Positions 23,798-37,100 of a stretch of DNA of 64,000 bases are shown one piece after another. A program made the position numbers and the translations under genes. Location: the NCBI GenBank assembly GCA_964036665.1, contig OZ038531.1, positions 5,642,168-5,706,167 of the forward strand. Reading direction: 5' to 3'. The stretch comes from Gordius sp. MW1 (taxonomy: Eukaryota; Nematomorpha; Gordioida; Gordea; Gordiidae). The first letter of the stretch is position 1. Each line of letters opens with the position of its first letter. The notes below the pieces were generated by a model, which was not told the origin of the DNA, made no database searches, and worked only from the letters and a program-made list of their open reading frames with translations.

Positions 23798-26700
23798 GGG
23801 ATATAGGCTAAATCCCGAAAAGGCACAATCCCGAAGCTACAATAATGCTACTGCTACGATTTTCAAATTTCCATATGTTTTTTAATTTTAAAGTTTTATC
23901 CATAATCAAGAGCAGGATTTGGGTGCCCCTTTACAATTTACTTATGTAAGAATCACATTTAATTAACCTCTGCACCAAGTAACATAATATAGCTTTATTT
24001 ACAGATCACTGATGAGTATTAATATTTAGTGACAAGGTATAAATTAAAGGATGCCATTAATAATAATCGTTTGGAATCAATATCTAAGGTAATTTTAACG
24101 TATTTAAAATCAGGGAATCATTAATCCTATTAGGTATACAATAATGTTTGGGTATTATGTACTCAAGAGCTATATTTGGGTGGAACCTTTACAATTTACT
24201 AATTATATAATTAACTGATATACGTTTGTTTGGTATAAGGTGGTGTATAAATAAGCAATATATAATAAATTTAAGTATTATATAAAGGATATCATCCCAG
24301 TGCTATCCCATGCCTCTAGATTCTTTTATAAAAGTTGATTAATGGAATATTTAGAACGTTAAGTGATATAGTTACAGAGTATAATCTCAGCAAGTAAACA
24401 TATAAGAAATTTGTTAAAGTTTTTTTGTACTTTAATAGAAAAAATATTAAATTTTAAAAGGGCAATCTCTTTAGCCATTAGATTAAATAGAAATTATTCA
24501 TACAATTTATGATGCTATATAACTTAATTTAGATCCTATAAGATTGTAAAGGGATCATTGTTAAATATGATTAGTATCAATGTGCATGTGATTAGATAAG
24601 CTTTTGTATTAAGTTTTTGCTATTATTATAAGGCAAATTTATTTATAACTAAATCACTAACTATTTCTATTTTATTTTTATCTACCTCAACTAATGTTTA
24701 CTTATTGATGTGCTGTTATATTGATATATAAGATGATTGATGGATGAAACTCTTACCCCAATTTTTACATTTAATGCTTACCAAAGAGCCTAGCAAAAAA
24801 ATGCCTTAAAATCTTGTTCTTGTTTTAAAAAGTCTAATTAGAAAATGTTATAGCAGGTTATGAAAATCTGGTACCTATCAATAACTTTTTTAGGAATGTG
24901 AAAAATTTTATATTTTACCAAACTTAATTTCAAGAAATATCAATAATATACTTATTGTCATATAGAAATTTAAGTTAGACCCACATTATAAAAATTTTGT
25001 TTTGGAAAATATTACATGTATATTTCTGATACCATTTTATGGAATTTGTTGAATTTATGGTTATAAAATTGTAAATAATGAGTAATCTATCAATGAGTAA
25101 AAGATTGGTTATACTTTCATTCATTTAATCTATATATATCTAGCATAGGCTTTTATTTGATAAAATTAAGCTCTAACAATCAACAAATAACAATATTTTA
25201 GCTTTGTTTTATAATCTAATTTTATAGTTTTAAGAGTTTATACATTATAGTAAAAATGATAATACTCTAGCTCTGTTGTATAATCTAAAGATTTGTAGGA
25301 AGAACTGATACACCCTCTCCTAAAAAATCATAGAATGTTATAAATAAACTTACAAATAATTTGAATAAGCTATATAATATATAAGTGCTAAGAATTATAA
25401 GTTACCTTCATGTGAGATGTCAAGAGTTATCTAAATATCTCCTGCACTTTTAAGAATCTCAGTATTAATTTAAGGAATTATGATAACCTATTTATATCTA
25501 GAATAGACTTTTATTTGATGAAATTAAGCTTTAACAATTAACAAATGATAAAGTTTTCCATCTTTAATTTTGGTATAATCCAAGTCTTTATGGGTCAGAA
25601 TCAAATTTTTTCTACTCGACTTTTTAAATTCTAAAGATAATTTATAAATATTTAGATATTAAGCTTACTTATACTTTCTGTATTATCTTGATTTGTTCTC
25701 TCAACCAAATATTCATTAAAAGCTTGATTATATGATTGCTAGTGATGCGGAAAAACCGAGAAAAATCTCGGTCTCGTCTCGTCTCGTCTCGAAAAACCGA
25801 GACGAGACGAGACGAGAATTTGAAAAATGGAGTCGAGATCGAGACGAGAATTTTGATGTCGAGACGAGACGATACGAGATTTTCTCGGCGAGATCTCGAC
25901 TTTTTATTGATCGTTAGATTTTAGTAAATTATTGTGTATTTTAATTTACATTTAAGGTATTAAGTGTAAATCAATATGTATGGAATATATTTAATATTAA
26001 AAAAATTCACAAGTGTAGTAAATATTATATATTTTTGCAAAAAAAATAAAATTTGGCAATCATTTACCTAAGTATGGTTGATTTTTGTCATACATTTAAA
26101 TACGTACTCTTTAATTTAAAGTTTAAAACCTTATGTTCTTAATTCTATAAAAATGCTGCTTTTATTGTTGTTTTACAACGTTTTAATTTCTGCAACTAGT
26201 TATCAATTCTATAAATAATAATAACATCATTAAATGTCACTCGCATAAATATGCAATAAACACTATGGGCTATAACTGATGATGGTTATATTAATGGACT
26301 TAAACGTTTGCCTTAAATATGTTAAGGTCTACTTTGAATCATTAGCAAAGGTTAATAAAGGGTCTCATTTTGCTCACTTATGCAACTATATCAACTATAA
26401 GCGAACTTATAATTTTCGAAGTCCATTTATAGTTGACAGACACAGTGAATTTGATGCAAATATTATAATTTGCTAGAACAATAAAATTTAATCTTTTATA
26501 TTTCAAATTTATTTATAGTTTTTTTAGTCTGCACTTTTTATAGAAAATGTTATCTTTATGAGTTAATTCATATCTTTATATTGTCAATGAGATGTCGTGT
26601 CCCGCTAAATCTTTAAAAAGTTTGTGTATTAAAGTTTTTCCAAAAATATAAAATTTGCCATTTGGATTTTTGAACACTTATTTATATTTTTAATAAAATA

Positions 26701-26979
26701 GGAGAAATTTTTATTCCGTATATATTTTTTTTTAAAAGTCGAGACGAGACGAGAATTCTCGTCGAGACGAGACGAGACCGAGATTTTTCTAGACCGAGAC
26801 GAGACGAGATCGAGATTTTCCTAATCGCTCCCGAGACGAGACGAGATTTTGTATTCGAGACCGAGACGAGACGAGATCGAAACACTAATGATTGCATATT
26901 TTTTACCATATGTTAATTGCCGTAAAAGTGTAGCATTAAAATTCGGGATTGTGCGCTTTCGGGATTTAGCCTAGGAACC
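23798..26979. mobile_element. 3.2 kb non-coding DNA transposon with 8 bp TSD
   Basis: Starts GGGATATAGGCTAAATCCCG and ends with the inverse CGGGATTTAGCCTAGGAACC; the inner 30 bp of each end (GGCTAAATCCCGAA and so on) match at about 28 positions. The 8 bp target CTCTTCGG is present on both sides (23790-23797 and 26980-26987). A GAGAC-rich hAT MITE (25740-26887) is nested inside, leaving about 2.0 kb of AT-rich interior with no coding frame, so it is non-autonomous. Superfamily uncertain (8 bp TSD: hAT-like or other). Confidence 0.75.
25740..26887. mobile_element. GAGAC-rich hAT MITE, intact solo copy
   Basis: 1148 bp. Termini TAGTGATGCGG and the inverse of TAGTGTTTCGATCTCG; target ATGATTGC exactly duplicated (25732-25739, 26888-26895). 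Both ends carry about 150 bp of tandem GAGAC/GTCTC and CGAGACGAGAC blocks in opposing orientation; the AT-rich core has no transposase. Open frames through the GAGAC blocks are low-complexity artefacts. Close relatives at 59755-62447 and about 55560-56087. Confidence 0.92.
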
Positions 26980-27079
26980 CTCTTCGGCTATTCGATAATG
27001 TATATCAGATAATATAATCTAACATGTATTAACAAAGTCATGTTAAATTTTAAATTCGGATGATATGTTCTGTTACATC

Positions 27080-27413
27080 TTCCGCAGATATTTTGGCTTT
27101 ATACGAACTAAACAATTTACCAGCACTCCCCTTTATCGAGCATTTAGTGCCCAGTCGTAGGGTTTGTTTTGATGAGTTTCTTCGATCGATCAGGTAAGTG
27201 TGAAGTCTTGATGATCTTCCTAGTTTTCATCGCGAGGTCGTCCTCTGTCCCCCGGTACCTTCATGTCCAGTACTTTTTCGTTTGCCTCTTTTGTCTCCCT
27301 TTAGTAATGCCCATACGACTTTAGCCGATATTAGTTAATCAAGTCCGTCATTGGTTGAATCATCTTTATCATGAGAAAGTCATTCGTCCTTTGTAGAGAT
27401 GTTAATATGGTTA
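27080..27413 (-). pseudogene. RTE copy B, 3' segment
   Basis: 3' end of a second minus-strand RTE copy, colinear with 20833-21120 of copy A (shared landmarks CTGCGGA, GGTAAATTGTT, AAACAAAC, CTTGATGATC). It is cut off at 27413 by the long-inverted-repeat element and resumes at about 29822. Confidence 0.7.
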
Positions 27414-28091
27414 AATGTTACAACATAACCCATGGCAGTAGCATACATATGCTACCATTCTCATCTAGCATAACGAGCACATACTGCTTAATAACCCGGT
27501 TACGGCACTAGCAGATTAAAGCTGATGATGGCTGTTGGTTGAGTAAGTTATAAACTCACTGGGAATCGAGCAGAGTTGCTGGATTTAAATCCTGGTACCG
27601 GGGTTGTTTGAAACTAAACATGGTTTTCAGCTGATTTCATTATAGCATACTAGCAGAACAGGCAATTGGCATATAATGCTATAATAAACACAATTATTTA
27701 TACATAGTTGCTTATCAATTTTGAATAATAAATCAATAGATTGAGGTGTTATGATATTATATAAAAAAATAAAAATTATGTTTTTTACGGTTTTACCTTA
27801 GTGACATTTATCATAATTGTCATTTTTAAAGCTAAATAAAAAATTTTAACGAAAATTTGTGGGTTAGGGTGGTATAAAATAAATAAAAATTAAATTGAGG
27901 TTTTACCTTGGTGACAAAAAATAATTTTAACAAAAATTAGTGTGCGAACTTTGTAACACCGTTGTAATTCAAAATAAATTTGTGTTAATTTGGGATATTT
28001 TATTAAATTTCCACCTTATTAAAACCATCCTGCCCACTTCGTTTATAGATCATCTGCGAGCTGTAATTTTGTAATTTTAACTTTGACATGG

Positions 28092-28252
28092 GTATAGTCA
28101 GCATTGGAATTATAGGGGGACTATAATGATATGGGAAGCGGCAAAATGATCATTTTTTAAAATTCTAGCCCTAATTTTAATTTATTTCAAGAAAATTTTG
28201 GATTTAGAGGGGGGGCAGCCACCCCTCCCTGCCTCCTCCTTGGCTACGCCCA
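28092..28252. repeat. GGGCGTAG-family MITE
   Basis: The right end CTTGGCTACGCCCATAAA is clear; the left end (GTCAGCATTGGAATTATAGG) is the family's alternative, eroded form. The interior has the usual AATTTTGGATTTAGAGGGGGGGCAGCC. Confidence 0.5.
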
Positions 28253-29361
28253 TAAACTTTGACAATGTTAACTACATTTGACCTAATAAAGTTGGCTTGA
28301 TCAGAAAAAAAACGATTTGTAACATTTACTGTAGTTATTAATTATTTCTATTTTTACGAAGGTTTTCTCTAGTTGTATAAACACTCACAATTTCTAAAAA
28401 CAAGGAATCTAAAGTAATGTTAAACGTTTATTAAATGCTTCATATTTATAATTAAATTTGTATTAGCATCTTTGCCCTATATTTTAGTGGTTGAAATCGT
28501 TTTTGAGAAAATTGATTAAGAATTAACTTCCTCTCCATTTTAGAGATTCTCTTTAAAATTATATTCTAATTTTATTAAACTTACCAAGGTAAAACCGCAA
28601 AACAACTTTTTTTTATCTGTACTAATTTTATGACACCCTAATCCACCAGTTTTCGTTTGATTTTTTTCTTTAGCGCTAAAAATGACAATTATGACAATTT
28701 TCATCAAGGTAAAACGACAAAACAACTTTTTTAATTTGTACTGATTTCATGACACCCTAACCATAAACTTATAGACTGCTCATCTTTTATATATTCACGC
28801 ATCAAAAGTGTTCCAAAAACCGCCATTTTGAAAAGTGACGTAAAGTTTGTATAGCGATGGATTGTATTGGCCAATAATTATTGATCTTATAACATGAAAC
28901 AACCCATTTTAATCATTATAGCCATTTTAAAAATTCATCAAACCATATGAATTGGTCCAAATTCATGTTAGAAAATTTAGTTCAAGTGTAGATGGCGCTA
29001 TAAAGGTTAATTTTATTTATAAATAACTCAGGTCTACATAAAAAAATATCCCAATCCAACCAAAAATTCCGATAGAGAATTTTGCGCTGAAAAATAATAT
29101 GTTTTTAGTTTTTTCTACGATTACCAGTTTTTTAGATATACGATTGAAAGTGCCAAAAATGCCCTTTTAAGTCTTTTTGAGGCTATATTGCCACGGCATT
29201 TTTAATATAGAATGAAAAATAGTAATATATTTATGTATATTAAGGTTTTATCTAAATGTCCATGATATTAATTTTTTTATATCACCCTTATATTAAAATT
29301 TATACGCGTTTGCGTAAACTTCCTCTCCTTATCAAAATTCGTCCCACGATGTCTGGCAAAC

Positions 29362-29572
29362 GGAGTACATTAGAGTTCATACTACGTACGCGTTGTTTAC
29401 TAACATATATCTCTATCTCTTCACCTACTCTCCACTCTTTCCCCTCCACTTCCGCCCCCTTCATATGTGCTTGGATAGATATAAGGGCGGGAGTGGAAGA
29501 GGGAGAAAGGGAGAGAGATATGTGTTAGTAAACAGCGCGTGTGTAGTATATACTCTAATTCTAATGTACTCC
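29362..29572. repeat. palindromic MITE with pyrimidine/purine arms
   Basis: GGAGTACATTAGAGTTCATA at the left is mirrored by ACTCTAATTCTAATGTACTCC-type sequence at the right. The arms continue through CGTTGTTTACTAACATAT to a CT-rich/GA-rich centre, so the strand folds on itself over nearly 210 bp. Small open frames here are by-products of the biased arms. Confidence 0.65.
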
Positions 29573-29821
29573 TTTTTCTTGACATATAAAATCAGCTAAA
29601 AACTACGTTTAGTTTCAAACAACCCTGCTCAACAGGGTTTATATTTAGCAACTCTGCTCGATGTTCAGTTAGTTTATATCTTACTCAACCAACAGCCATC
29701 AGCAGCTTTAATCTGCTAGTGCTATAACCGGGTTATTAAGCAGCGTGTTCGTTATGCTAGATGGGAATGGTAGGAGATAAGTGCCTATTACCAGGGTTGA
29801 GCAGTATACAAGCACAACCAT

Positions 29822-30548
29822 CTCGAGCATTTTGACATCTTTAGTCATATGGTGGAGCTTAGTATACCCCAAGCTCTACCATATCTCTCCGTGACTTGTA
29901 ATCGCCTTTGTTCCGCGGTGTTTAATGGCCATGTTCCACTTTTATAAAGTACCAGTCTTACGATGGATTTGTGAGCTTTGTTAACCATATTAGCATTTTC
30001 TTGTCATCGGACATCTTCGCCATTTAAGCCATCTTTTTTGGATCCTGGCCTTGACTTATGTTGCGCAACCTCCACTTTTATGTGGCATCGTGCCGAGGTG
30101 TGTAAACCTGTCTACTTTTAGGTACTTTAGATGGTTATCTAACGATAAGGTGCCTGTAAAGTCATCTCCATGTATACCGTTTTTCGATAGTTGACCTTTA
30201 AACGATATCAAGCTATGCGCTTTAACCACATTTCGGCTTTTTCGAATACTTACTCCTTTGTCTCTTAGCATTGTACTATATCATCAGAATATAGCAAACA
30301 CCATGGCGTTGGCTTTTTAATGTCTCTCGTTATCGTGGCCATTAAAAAGGGTGGAGAGCAGATCACAATTTCAACCCGAAAAGGTTAGAGTCTCCAACTG
30401 TCGCCCTCACGCTAGAGCTTTCATAAATATTTTTTATAAGCCTTATATGCCACAGGGATATTTTGTTTTCAAGCACCAACATATTAAATCGCAACGGACC
30501 TTGTCAAAAGCTCTCTCTGTCAATGAGGACCATATGTAGGTATCTTCT
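29822..30548 (-). pseudogene. RTE copy B, middle segment
   Basis: Reverse-transcriptase carboxy-terminal region on the minus strand with stops. A short frame at 30056-30271 keeps DNHLKYLKVDRFTHLGTM and a GGCAT motif, matching copy C near 58880-58950. It is interrupted at 30549 by a hAT insertion and resumes at 31593. Confidence 0.75.
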
Positions 30549-30556
30549 CTTTTAAC

Positions 30557-31584
30557 TAGTGTTGTGAATGAACGCGTTCAAATTATTTGAAAAATTGATG
30601 AACGGCGTTCCTTTTTTTTGTGAACTTTGAACGTGAACGCGTTCCTTTTTTTGATGAACGCGTTCAAATTTAACGTTCGTTCAATTTTAAAAACCCTTTT
30701 TTAATTTTATTTTTTTGAAAAATAATGTTAATGCGAATTTTGTAACAAAAAAGTCTTATATTTTTTAATCAGCTGTTTTTCCTATTACCTATTCTGAAAT
30801 ACTTTTAACATACCATAACGTGCAAAAGAAGATAAGATTAAAGTTTATTAAGGTTAATATGGACAATCACATTATTATATCGTCGTCATCTTCATCTGAA
30901 TATTCAAAATCAGCGGATGAATTGACATTGCCATGGCAAAAATATGAGAATTACTCATTTCATATAATGGACTGAATTCAATAATTACATATGTAAAAAA
31001 GAATAAACTTTTAGTTTTATTGAAAAAGGGTTTGAAACCCTAGAATCAATAATGAAAGAACTGTCGATTCCGAAATATCATTTTTTTGACGAGGAAGTAG
31101 AGGGCGGATTGGAGGATGATATCTTATCGCAATTTTTTGAAGCGAAGGACAAAACATAATAAATTTCTTGTGTAAAAGATTTGTTTATTAAGTATAATAC
31201 TCAAATCTCCTCATCTATCCCTGTGGAGCGGGTTTTTAGTGTAGATAATGCTGTATTAACTGCCAAGCGTTTGCTTATCTGACGAATTTTGAAAAACAAT
31301 TATTATTAAAAATTGATAAGAAAATTTTTTTAATAAAAAATCTTTATATTCGCTCTAATATTATAATTATCGAAGTAAACCTATTATTATTTATCATGGC
31401 TTATATATTGTGTTAAAAAATATAAGACATTTATTTATATTAAATTAAAAAAAATTATCATACAATTTTGAACGGACGTGAACGCGTTCATGAACGTGAA
31501 CGCGTTTTCTGGAAACGAACGTGAACGCATTCGATTTTTGTCAATGAACGTTGAACGCGTTCGATTTTTTTAAAAATGTTTATA
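30557..31584 (+). mobile_element. hAT element with GAACGCGTTC ends, transposase remnant
   Basis: 1028 bp; target CTTTTAAC exactly duplicated (30549-30556, 31585-31592). It starts TAGTGTTGTGAATGAACGCG; both end regions are arrays of GAACGCGTTC palindromes and GTGAACG repeats. On the plus strand, 31195-31262 encodes a hAT carboxy-terminal dimerisation remnant (SSSIPVERVFS, LTAKR), and about 31050-31159 an acidic stretch (FFDEEVEGGLEDDILSQF) of the region that precedes it in the family. Stops and loss of the catalytic part make it non-functional. Confidence 0.88.
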
Positions 31585-31592
31585 CTTTTAAC

Positions 31593-33520
31593 CATATAAA
31601 TTGTTTTAGTGCGAAGATAGAGTCAATTGTGGATTTGCCGTGCCACAAATCCGAATTGCTTAACCGATATTTCCACCTCGTTTATCAGCCTTGTTACTAA
31701 GATTCGTTCCATAAGCTTCAAAAAGTGGCAAGTTAGCTTTATACCTCGCAATTGCCACAGTCCTGAGGGTCTCCTTTGCCTTTAAATAAGGGTATAATCG
31801 TGCTTGCTTTCCATTGAAGACGCTCTTCTATCAATATTTTATTAAAAAGGTTCGTCATGGTTGTGACTCCTTCTTTTCGGCATTTGACCCATGCTTAGAG
31901 GTATTCCATCAGGATCATTAGCTTTTTCCTTTTGCAACTTGTTCATTTTTGTCCTACCTTCATCCTCCTGAAGGAGTTCGACCATACTTATGTTTGGCTT
32001 AATATCAGGAAGGAAATCTTTGTCATTTGCAATATTCATAAGTTGCTTAAAATATCCTTATCACATCCTTCAGCTTGAACCCGGTTTTACCAATCTCGTT
32101 TTTGACTATTTTAAAGAATCCGACATCGCGACCTATCCGACATCGCGATCTTTCTTCTCTTGTAGCTTGGCCAATCTATAGTTATGCCTTTTACCCCCTT
32201 TGTGATCCAGGTTGTTTGTCGTCTCGATGTGCGCGGCATTCCTCGCTATTGCATCGCAACGGTCTTTTTTAGAGCTCTCCTTGCCTCCCTATACTCTTGA
32301 TATTTCTTCGACTTTTTTTGCACAGACATTATAGATCTTTCTTTCGATCAAATCCCTAACCGACTAAATCTACGGCCATAGTTCCTTATTCATAGCTTTG
32401 CCTTCTTTAATCTGTCCTAGAACCAGAAGCGCTGTTTCCTTAATGCCCGTGGTTAACGCCTCCTAATAGTCGTCTACGTCCCTTTGCAACTTCCTTGCAC
32501 CCAAGAGTGTGGAAACTTTCTTAAAAATATTTCTCGTTCGTCGATGTACCCTTAGCGTTTCGTTTCGAATTTGATGTTCAAAAACCCTTCTTCTTTCCGG
32601 ATATACTTTTCATTCAAGATCCATAACTAGTGAACGTTGCCTGGCGATTTCTTCTCCCGGTATCACTTTGCAATCATTAGTCGTCTAATTATTTAGCCTT
32701 ATGAGCAAATATTCAATTTGACGAAATTCCCACTTAATAAAAAACGTGATCACGATTGCCATGTGGAATGCTTGAGATGTTTGGAAAAGTTTTTCTTTTC
32801 CTTATTCTTTAGGCAATGCCCATAGCCTCTATGATTTCGTTCATATCCGAGAAGTTCTTTCCCTAGGTGGACGTTGAAGTTCGTCCCAATATTTAGCTTT
32901 TATTTCAGTCCTAGTCCTTGTATTCTTTTCCAGTGAATGGAAGGAGTTTGTTTGATTCCATACACCCAATTTGAAGAGCATAGGCACATATAACGGCTAA
33001 GAGGCCTCAAGGATCTGCACTCTTCATTCACATTAATTACCACCTCATCCTTAAACGGTTTGGTTAGAACGATACCGACCCGTTTTAACGATTTTGTGAC
33101 CCATTGTAGAATTGTTTGTATCCCTGTCCAAACTCCGGGGCTTTAGTTCCATTCCACCCCGTATCTTGTAGGCAGGCGATGAGTATCTTTCTACTTTCTA
33201 GCATTTGTCCGACCTCGATGCTCTTTCCCGTCAACGTGCCTACATTCCAGCACGTTCTTCGCCTTCTACCCAAAACTAATTTACTCAACAGTCTTCATTG
33301 TGAGTCAGGCGGCAATCCTAGTCTATTTTTTACGTTGTACGGGGAGGATATGCCGTGCGCGTGGTTGGTGGAACAGGCCCTAGCTCTCTGTTGTAAAGTT
33401 TTGTTGAAACTATCATGATTTAAGGATGGGTTTTTACAGCCGGTTTCCGACGCCAACCCTACACTTTTTACACATGGACGTGGGACAGTCGTAGGTAGTG
33501 TTAATAATTTACCTATACTA
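31593..33520 (-). pseudogene. RTE copy B, RT and endonuclease 5' segment
   Basis: Minus-strand continuation of copy B. The 5' part at 33085-33561 keeps frames with RRRRTCWNVGTLTGKSIEVG, CLQDTGWNGTKAPEFG and the leader VKSVGLASETGCKNPS, all colinear with copy C at 56160-56500. 31842-32039 keeps the KANDPDGIPL motif that precedes the RT core. Multiple frameshifts and stops. The 5' boundary, about 33500, is judged from loss of similarity to copy C. Confidence 0.8.
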
Positions 33521-33561
33521 TAAAATATTATCCCATACTTTAGGGAAGCAAAGTAATTCAT

Positions 33562-34122
33562 TTTATGTTACCTTTAATCAATTAGCCTTCGAGATATTGT
33601 TCTAGGTCTTAATTACAATTTAAAGATAATTAACTGCTTTTTTATAATACCTTAAATTAAATTGTTAAATGTTTATATTAGTTTACGAGCTTTTATCGTG
33701 AAGGAAATCACTTGCGACAAGAAAACTCAGTACTAATAATATAAGAGAATTTACAAAATTTCCTAATGGTACAAATTTAAAATTAAAAAGCTTTAAATAA
33801 AAGGTTAGCCATACAAATAACAAATATAATAATTATCAAATAATATTAATTTCTGAGGCGCATTTAACAAATTAAAATCCTAAGACATTTTTAAAAATAC
33901 AAATGATTAAAAATCACCAATTTATTCCAAATTTTTTTTTTAATAAAAATTCAAGAAGGTACAAATTTAGTATGGCACAAACTAACTATGAAGTAAGTTT
34001 TTTATATTAATAAATTAATTACAAATCTCTAACAGTAACTTAACAAAGTGAAAATAAAAATGTGACTTATGTTAAAATAACATGTGCAAAATGTTTAACA
34101 ATAATCGCGTCAAAAAACAAAT
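33562..34122. other. AT-rich spacer downstream of ERCC3
   Basis: No gene or repeat end recognised. It contains the ERCC3 3' untranslated region on the minus strand; the stop codon overlaps an AATAAA string and T-rich sequence follows, but the used polyadenylation site cannot be fixed. Confidence 0.5.
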
Positions 34123-37100
34123 TTATTTTCGGAATTTTTTGAATAGTGGATGAACAACTTTTCCTGCTCCACTGCTCGATGTGCGATTGGATTTGGTAGA
34201 ATACTCTTTATAAACATTTTCGTCCGCTCCTGATAATGAACTTATTTTCCCCGTTCGCCACAATACCTAAAAGTACAGAATAAAATTTCCAGAAATTTTA
34301 ATAAAAACATATCTTTTTAGAAAGAGCCTTTGTCATAAATTTGGTAAATAACCTAGTTAACATAGTAAAAAAGGTTTGCATTCCCTAATCTTTATTGCCG
34401 ACTTTATATGCATAAAGATGATACGCAAATATCAGGAAATAACAGCATTATAAGTCAATTAACCTAAATTTAAAAGAAAACTGAGAAATGGTTCATTTAA
34501 AATTCTCTGTAAAGGCAGACACCACAAGTTTTCTTTATAGTTAGAGAGGGGGTCGATTATCACCACAGAGACATGAGTTTCGGTTTAATGACTTACGTTT
34601 TTAACATTTTAACTCCGCAGTTACCTTGGACCAAGATTAATTTTTATGAAATAAAAAACAAATTTCTTTAAAAAGTATAAAAATAAACTCAATATACTTT
34701 ATAAAAAATGCAAAAAAAAGTTAAAAGAAGTATTTAATCTTACTTTGGCATTATCTCCCCCGTCTAAACCATCTTGGCCAGCATTCCCACCTTCCTCGAC
34801 TAAATCTTCATCTGTGGCCGTCAAAACCTTTTGCAACAATTGATTCTGTTCTTGCTAAAATATACATGAGATAGTCTCTATTAATGCTAATATTTTGATG
34901 AGATAATTTTCAGTTAGGTATTATTTAACAGCAAGTCTACTCTAAATCAAACGTCCTAATTATAAAACCAATCTTAAATTAACTTATTCTGCTGCTCCCT
35001 AGACGCGTTATAATACGGCACTCGATTTCATTTTTTTATTAGATATGTATTATAAGAGCAAACCCAATTATTTATTTGTGCATAACCAACCTAGAAGGGC
35101 ATCACGGGAAAAAACATAATTGCAATTTTAATGTTTACGCTTAGGGAGCAAATTTTTTAAAGAGTTTTATCAAGAATACCTAAGGGCGATGTAAATAAAT
35201 TCCATTTATATAATATTTTATATAAAAGAAATTCTTGAAATAAATGTTTAAATTATTCATAGAGTAAAGTATTTATCAAATATTATGGCAGCATCATTCA
35301 TTATAAGCTTTATATTTAAGGCTTTCTAAATAAGATCTTAACAAAATGGGCCTCGCAGAACTCATCTCGCCTTAATAAAACAGTGCAATTTCATGGAAAC
35401 AAAGGGTTAAAAAAAAGCAAAAGGAATATCCAATAAAACTACAAGAAAATTCAGTGGTAAAAAACCGAGATTTCCTGCAAATTGTAGCTTACAAGGGTAG
35501 TGTAAGCTAAATCGGCTTTATCCAATCCAGCCAGATGGGTCACCACTTTGTAGCTGTAGCCCTGATTGACTAGAAAACGTTGCCGTTTGATGGCGTAATG
35601 CATTTCGAGCGTATCCTGCGATACCAGACTGTAAAAGAAGGAATTAAATTCGTCCGTCGCGCTGGACCCTAGAAGAAATTGAATTCACACATATAAATTA
35701 ATATCGAAAAAATGCATATATTTATATAGAGTTATTTGGAAAAATGAATAATATGGCTATTAAAGCGATGTCAAACAAATAGGTTAAGGGACATTTGTTC
35801 CCAATGATTGTGGTACAGCCTTTCGGTATAGATTGAAGATCAATTTATAGATAGAAAATAAATTTATAGGAAATTATTTGGGCAACAGCTAAACCACATT
35901 TCTAAAGTCCACTGCGAATGTATGCTTTTCCAAATTGGGCTAAAAAAATACATCGATATATAGGGAATGTTAAAAAAATGTTAATAAAAATTATTTTGAA
36001 CCAATGTGCGATCTCAAAATTTTGAGTGTGGAATGTGAAATCATGTGTGCTGACTTAGGGCATTGTGCAATTTTAACCCCGTTAAACAGTTTGTTTACTA
36101 AAATTTAAGTATTATGGGCATACAAAAAAGCGTTTTTTAAGTAGCAGAATTAACTAAATTTTAGAAAAAAATGTTATAAATTTTTTTAAATAAAAATTTG
36201 TTACCCTTTTTAGCTCGTAGGATTCGGCCCAGGCGTTGAGCTTCTTGCCTACGGGAACCACCGTGCGACGATATTTGAATTAAAACGTTGGCTTCAGGCA
36301 AATCAAATGAATTGTCAGCCACCTGTTACACCAAATTAAAAAAAGAAGATTTTTCCATTTATTTGCTTGTCATAATTAGGATGCCTTAAAATTAACTTCC
36401 AAACTCTAAACCTGCCAAACAAATAAATTAATTAGCGTAAAATTAAAAAAAATGGATGTTAATTAAAGATTGATTCGTGAATTATATTTCATAGAGACAG
36501 AGGCGAAACGAAAACTAGTAATATTCAATGCTAAAATCTCACTATTGAAACTTCTCACTCAATTAATAACCAAAAATCGTGATCTTTAAATTAATTAAAA
36601 TTATAACAAAATCCCCAAAAAACGATTTAAAAGAATTGAAAAACAAAATATCAGTTATCATGATGGATGTGTGTACTATACTTTGGAAACGAAGATGCAA
36701 TTGATTTTAGGGTTGTGTATGAAATTTTGCAGCACGTGTATGCGTTCTTGCTGGCTAGTGGGTCCGTATATATAAGGCTTGCCCAGGGTGAGAGCGTAAT
36801 GTTTGAGCGCGAAAACGTTATCGGAAAAAACTATGATTTTATCCTTTCTCTTCTCGTGATATTGTATGAGGAATTGGCAGGCTCGAAATTTATTCGGGTT
36901 CATCACGCACAACAACTAAAGTCACCCCCAAAAAAAGATTTCAAAATTCATTTACTGCACAACTCAATAATTAATAATTAAAATTTTAATAATATATTAT
37001 ATATAGTAATATTAAATTTTGTAAATGCATATTAAATTATTATAAAGGATTTTATTTAATGTATGGAAGAAAATATATATGCATCATTAAAAAATTTAAG

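Larger units (their letters stand above)
27414..29821. mobile_element. 2.4 kb element with about 200 bp terminal inverted repeats
   Basis: Sequence at about 27425-27650 (CATCTAGCATAACGAGCAC, TAATAACCCGGTTA, GGGGTTGTTTGAAACTAAAC) recurs inverted at about 29595-29800. Further inverted blocks lie inside (TTACCTTGGTGACA against AACCAAGGTAAAAC). It splits RTE copy B: the RTE reads through from 27413 to 29822. Nested inside are a GGGCGTAG MITE (about 28092-28252), a palindromic MITE (29362-29572) and a block at 29045-29210 shared with 21960-22115. No transposase frame. Exact ends and target duplication unresolved. Confidence 0.7.

Noticed and set aside
25732..25924. Overlapping Arg/Ser-rich open frames (also 26682-26909, 61187-61469)
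   Set aside because: They come from the GAGAC/GTCTC arrays of the hAT MITE, which lack stops in several frames. Low-complexity artefacts, not SR proteins.
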